A stretch of DNA of 6,521 nucleotides from an uncultured Burkholderiales bacterium (lineage in GTDB: Bacteria > Pseudomonadota > Gammaproteobacteria > Burkholderiales > Burkholderiaceae_E): positions 1-6,521 of the forward strand of contig CAIUGQ010000610.1 of NCBI GenBank assembly GCA_903898725.1. Direction: 5' to 3'. Every line of letters starts with the position of its first letter. Within the stretch, counting starts at the first letter, position 1. The notes under the pieces are model-generated. The model made no database searches. It was given only the letters and a program-made list of their open reading frames with translations, and was not told the DNA's origin. The position numbers and the translations under genes are program-made. Positions 5,630-6,521 of this stretch are shown here, in pieces.

Positions 5630-6521
5630 GCACGGCCGCCGGTCCGGCGGGCGCGTCGCGGTCGGCGCCCCGTGCGTCGATGAGCGTCTTCGAGCGCTGG
5701 CTCACCCTGTGGGTGGCGCTGTGCATCGTCGCCGGCATCGCGCTCGGCCAGGTGCTGCCCGGCCCGGTGCAGGCGATCGGACGCATGGAGATCGCCCGGG
5801 TCAACCTGCCGGTCGGCCTGCTCATCTGGGTGATGATCGTGCCGATGCTGCTGAAGGTCGACTTCGGCGCGCTGCACCAGGTCGCCTCGCACTGGCGCGG
5901 CATCGGCGTGACGCTGTTCGTGAACTGGGCCGTCAAGCCGTTCTCGATGGCGCTCCTGGCGTGGCTCTTCGTGCGCCACGTGTTCGCCCCTTACCTGCCG
6001 GCCGAGCAGCTCGACAGCTACGTGGCCGGCCTGATCCTGCTGGCGGCCGCGCCCTGCACGGCGATGGTGTTCGTCTGGAGCCGGCTGGTGGACGGGCATC
6101 CGCTGTTCACGCTGTCGCAGGTGGCGCTCAACGACACGATCATGGTCTTCGCGTTCGCGCCGATCGTCGCGCTGCTGCTCGGGCTGTCGTCGATCACCGT
6201 GCCCTGGGACACGCTGCTCGCCTCGGTGGTCCTGTACATCGTGGTGCCGGTGGTGCTCGCGCAGCTCTGGCGGCGCCGGCTGCTGGCGCGCGGACCGGCC
6301 GCGCTCGAGGCGGTGCTCGCGCGGATCGGTCCGTGGTCGATCGCCGCGCTGCTCGCGACGCTGGTGCTGCTGTTCGCCTTCCAGGGCGAGGCGATCCTGC
6401 GCCAGCCGCTGGTGATCGCGATGCTCGCCGTGCCGATCCTGATCCAGGTCGTCTTCAACGCGTGGCTCGCCTACTGGCTGAACCGGCGCCTCGGCGAGTC
6501 GCACGCCGTCGCCTGCCCGTC
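5626..6521 (+). CDS. acr3: arsenite efflux transporter ACR3 (partial, 3' end missing)
   Basis: The first 298 codons of an ACR3-family arsenite exporter (often labelled arsB) of the inner membrane. It moves arsenite out of the cell, probably as an H+ antiporter. The N-terminal hydrophobic segment FERWLTLWVALCIVAGIALGQ is followed by NLPVGLLIWVMIVPMLLKVDF, the family-typical NWAVKPFSM, and LLAAAPCTAMVFVWS, which contains the predicted essential transport Cys at residue 144 (codon 6055-6057). Further motifs are SQVALNDTIMVF and about four more membrane segments. The window ends before the later segment that carries the conserved Glu, so completeness cannot be judged. The chosen ATG 5626 overlaps the arsR stop, which implies translational coupling. 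An in-frame ATG at 5680 (residue 19) would remove an 18-residue Ala/Ser-rich leader and is also possible. It accepts the arsenite that ArsC produces. Confidence 0.95.
   Translation, partial: MSTAAGPAGASRSAPRASMSVFERWLTLWVALCIVAGIALGQVLPGPVQAIGRMEIARVNLPVGLLIWVMIVPMLLKVDFGALHQVASHWRGIGVTLFVNWAVKPFSMALLAWLFVRHVFAPYLPAEQLDSYVAGLILLAAAPCTAMVFVWSRLVDGHPLFTLSQVALNDTIMVFAFAPIVALLLGLSSITVPWDTLLASVVLYIVVPVVLAQLWRRRLLARGPAALEAVLARIGPWSIAALLATLVLLFAFQGEAILRQPLVIAMLAVPILIQVVFNAWLAYWLNRRLGESHAVACP

Noticed and set aside
5482..6504. Minus-strand open frame of 340 codons opposite acr3
   Set aside because: It is highly charged (Arg, Gln, Glu, His) as expected from the complement of a membrane protein gene, and the + strand ACR3 motifs are unmistakable.
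1..6521. CRISPR array, tRNA or rRNA gene, insertion sequence, attachment site or a wholly new system
   Set aside because: No spaced repeats, tRNA-like cloverleaf, transposase motifs or terminal inverted repeats were seen, and all sizeable genes fit known families.

Overview
The window is very GC-rich, gene-dense and read almost entirely on the + strand. Codon choice (nearly all third positions G or C), the RluF-type pseudouridine synthase and the gene content suggest a high-GC proteobacterium, most likely a betaproteobacterium of the Burkholderiales type. This is an inference from protein style; no rRNA marker is present.

Layout. Bases 1-10 may hold the first codons of a divergent minus-strand gene, because a strong Shine-Dalgarno sequence lies in front of a minus-strand ATG. 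A two-gene housekeeping block follows (50-2227): an RluF-like 23S rRNA pseudouridine synthase, directly abutted by a class I SAM-dependent methyltransferase with an NPPW motif. A 148-base intergenic region (2228-2375) separates this block from an arsenic resistance cluster that runs to the right edge. Its order is ArsJ-associated GAPDH, arsJ, arsC, arsR and acr3, with acr3 cut by the window end.

How the genes work together. The cluster encodes two parallel routes against arsenate. In the first, the dedicated GAPDH makes 1-arseno-3-phosphoglycerate from glyceraldehyde-3-phosphate and arsenate, and ArsJ exports it. In the second, ArsC reduces arsenate to arsenite and ACR3 extrudes the arsenite. 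ArsR, which has a C-terminal CC-x5-C thiol set like that of Acidithiobacillus ferrooxidans ArsR, is the likely arsenite-responsive repressor.

The main non-coding observation is a shared dyad, TTCGAG-N4-CTAGAA. It occurs once upstream of gapdh (2314-2329) and once just before the arsR start codon (5249-5264). It is the best candidate for the ArsR operator and suggests that the cluster has two ArsR-controlled transcription units, gapdh-arsJ-arsC and arsR-acr3. A perfect 9-bp GC hairpin lies between them. The cluster is of a known type; I see no wholly new system. The details worth checking are the operator pair, the start of the RluF-like gene and the linker in the methyltransferase.
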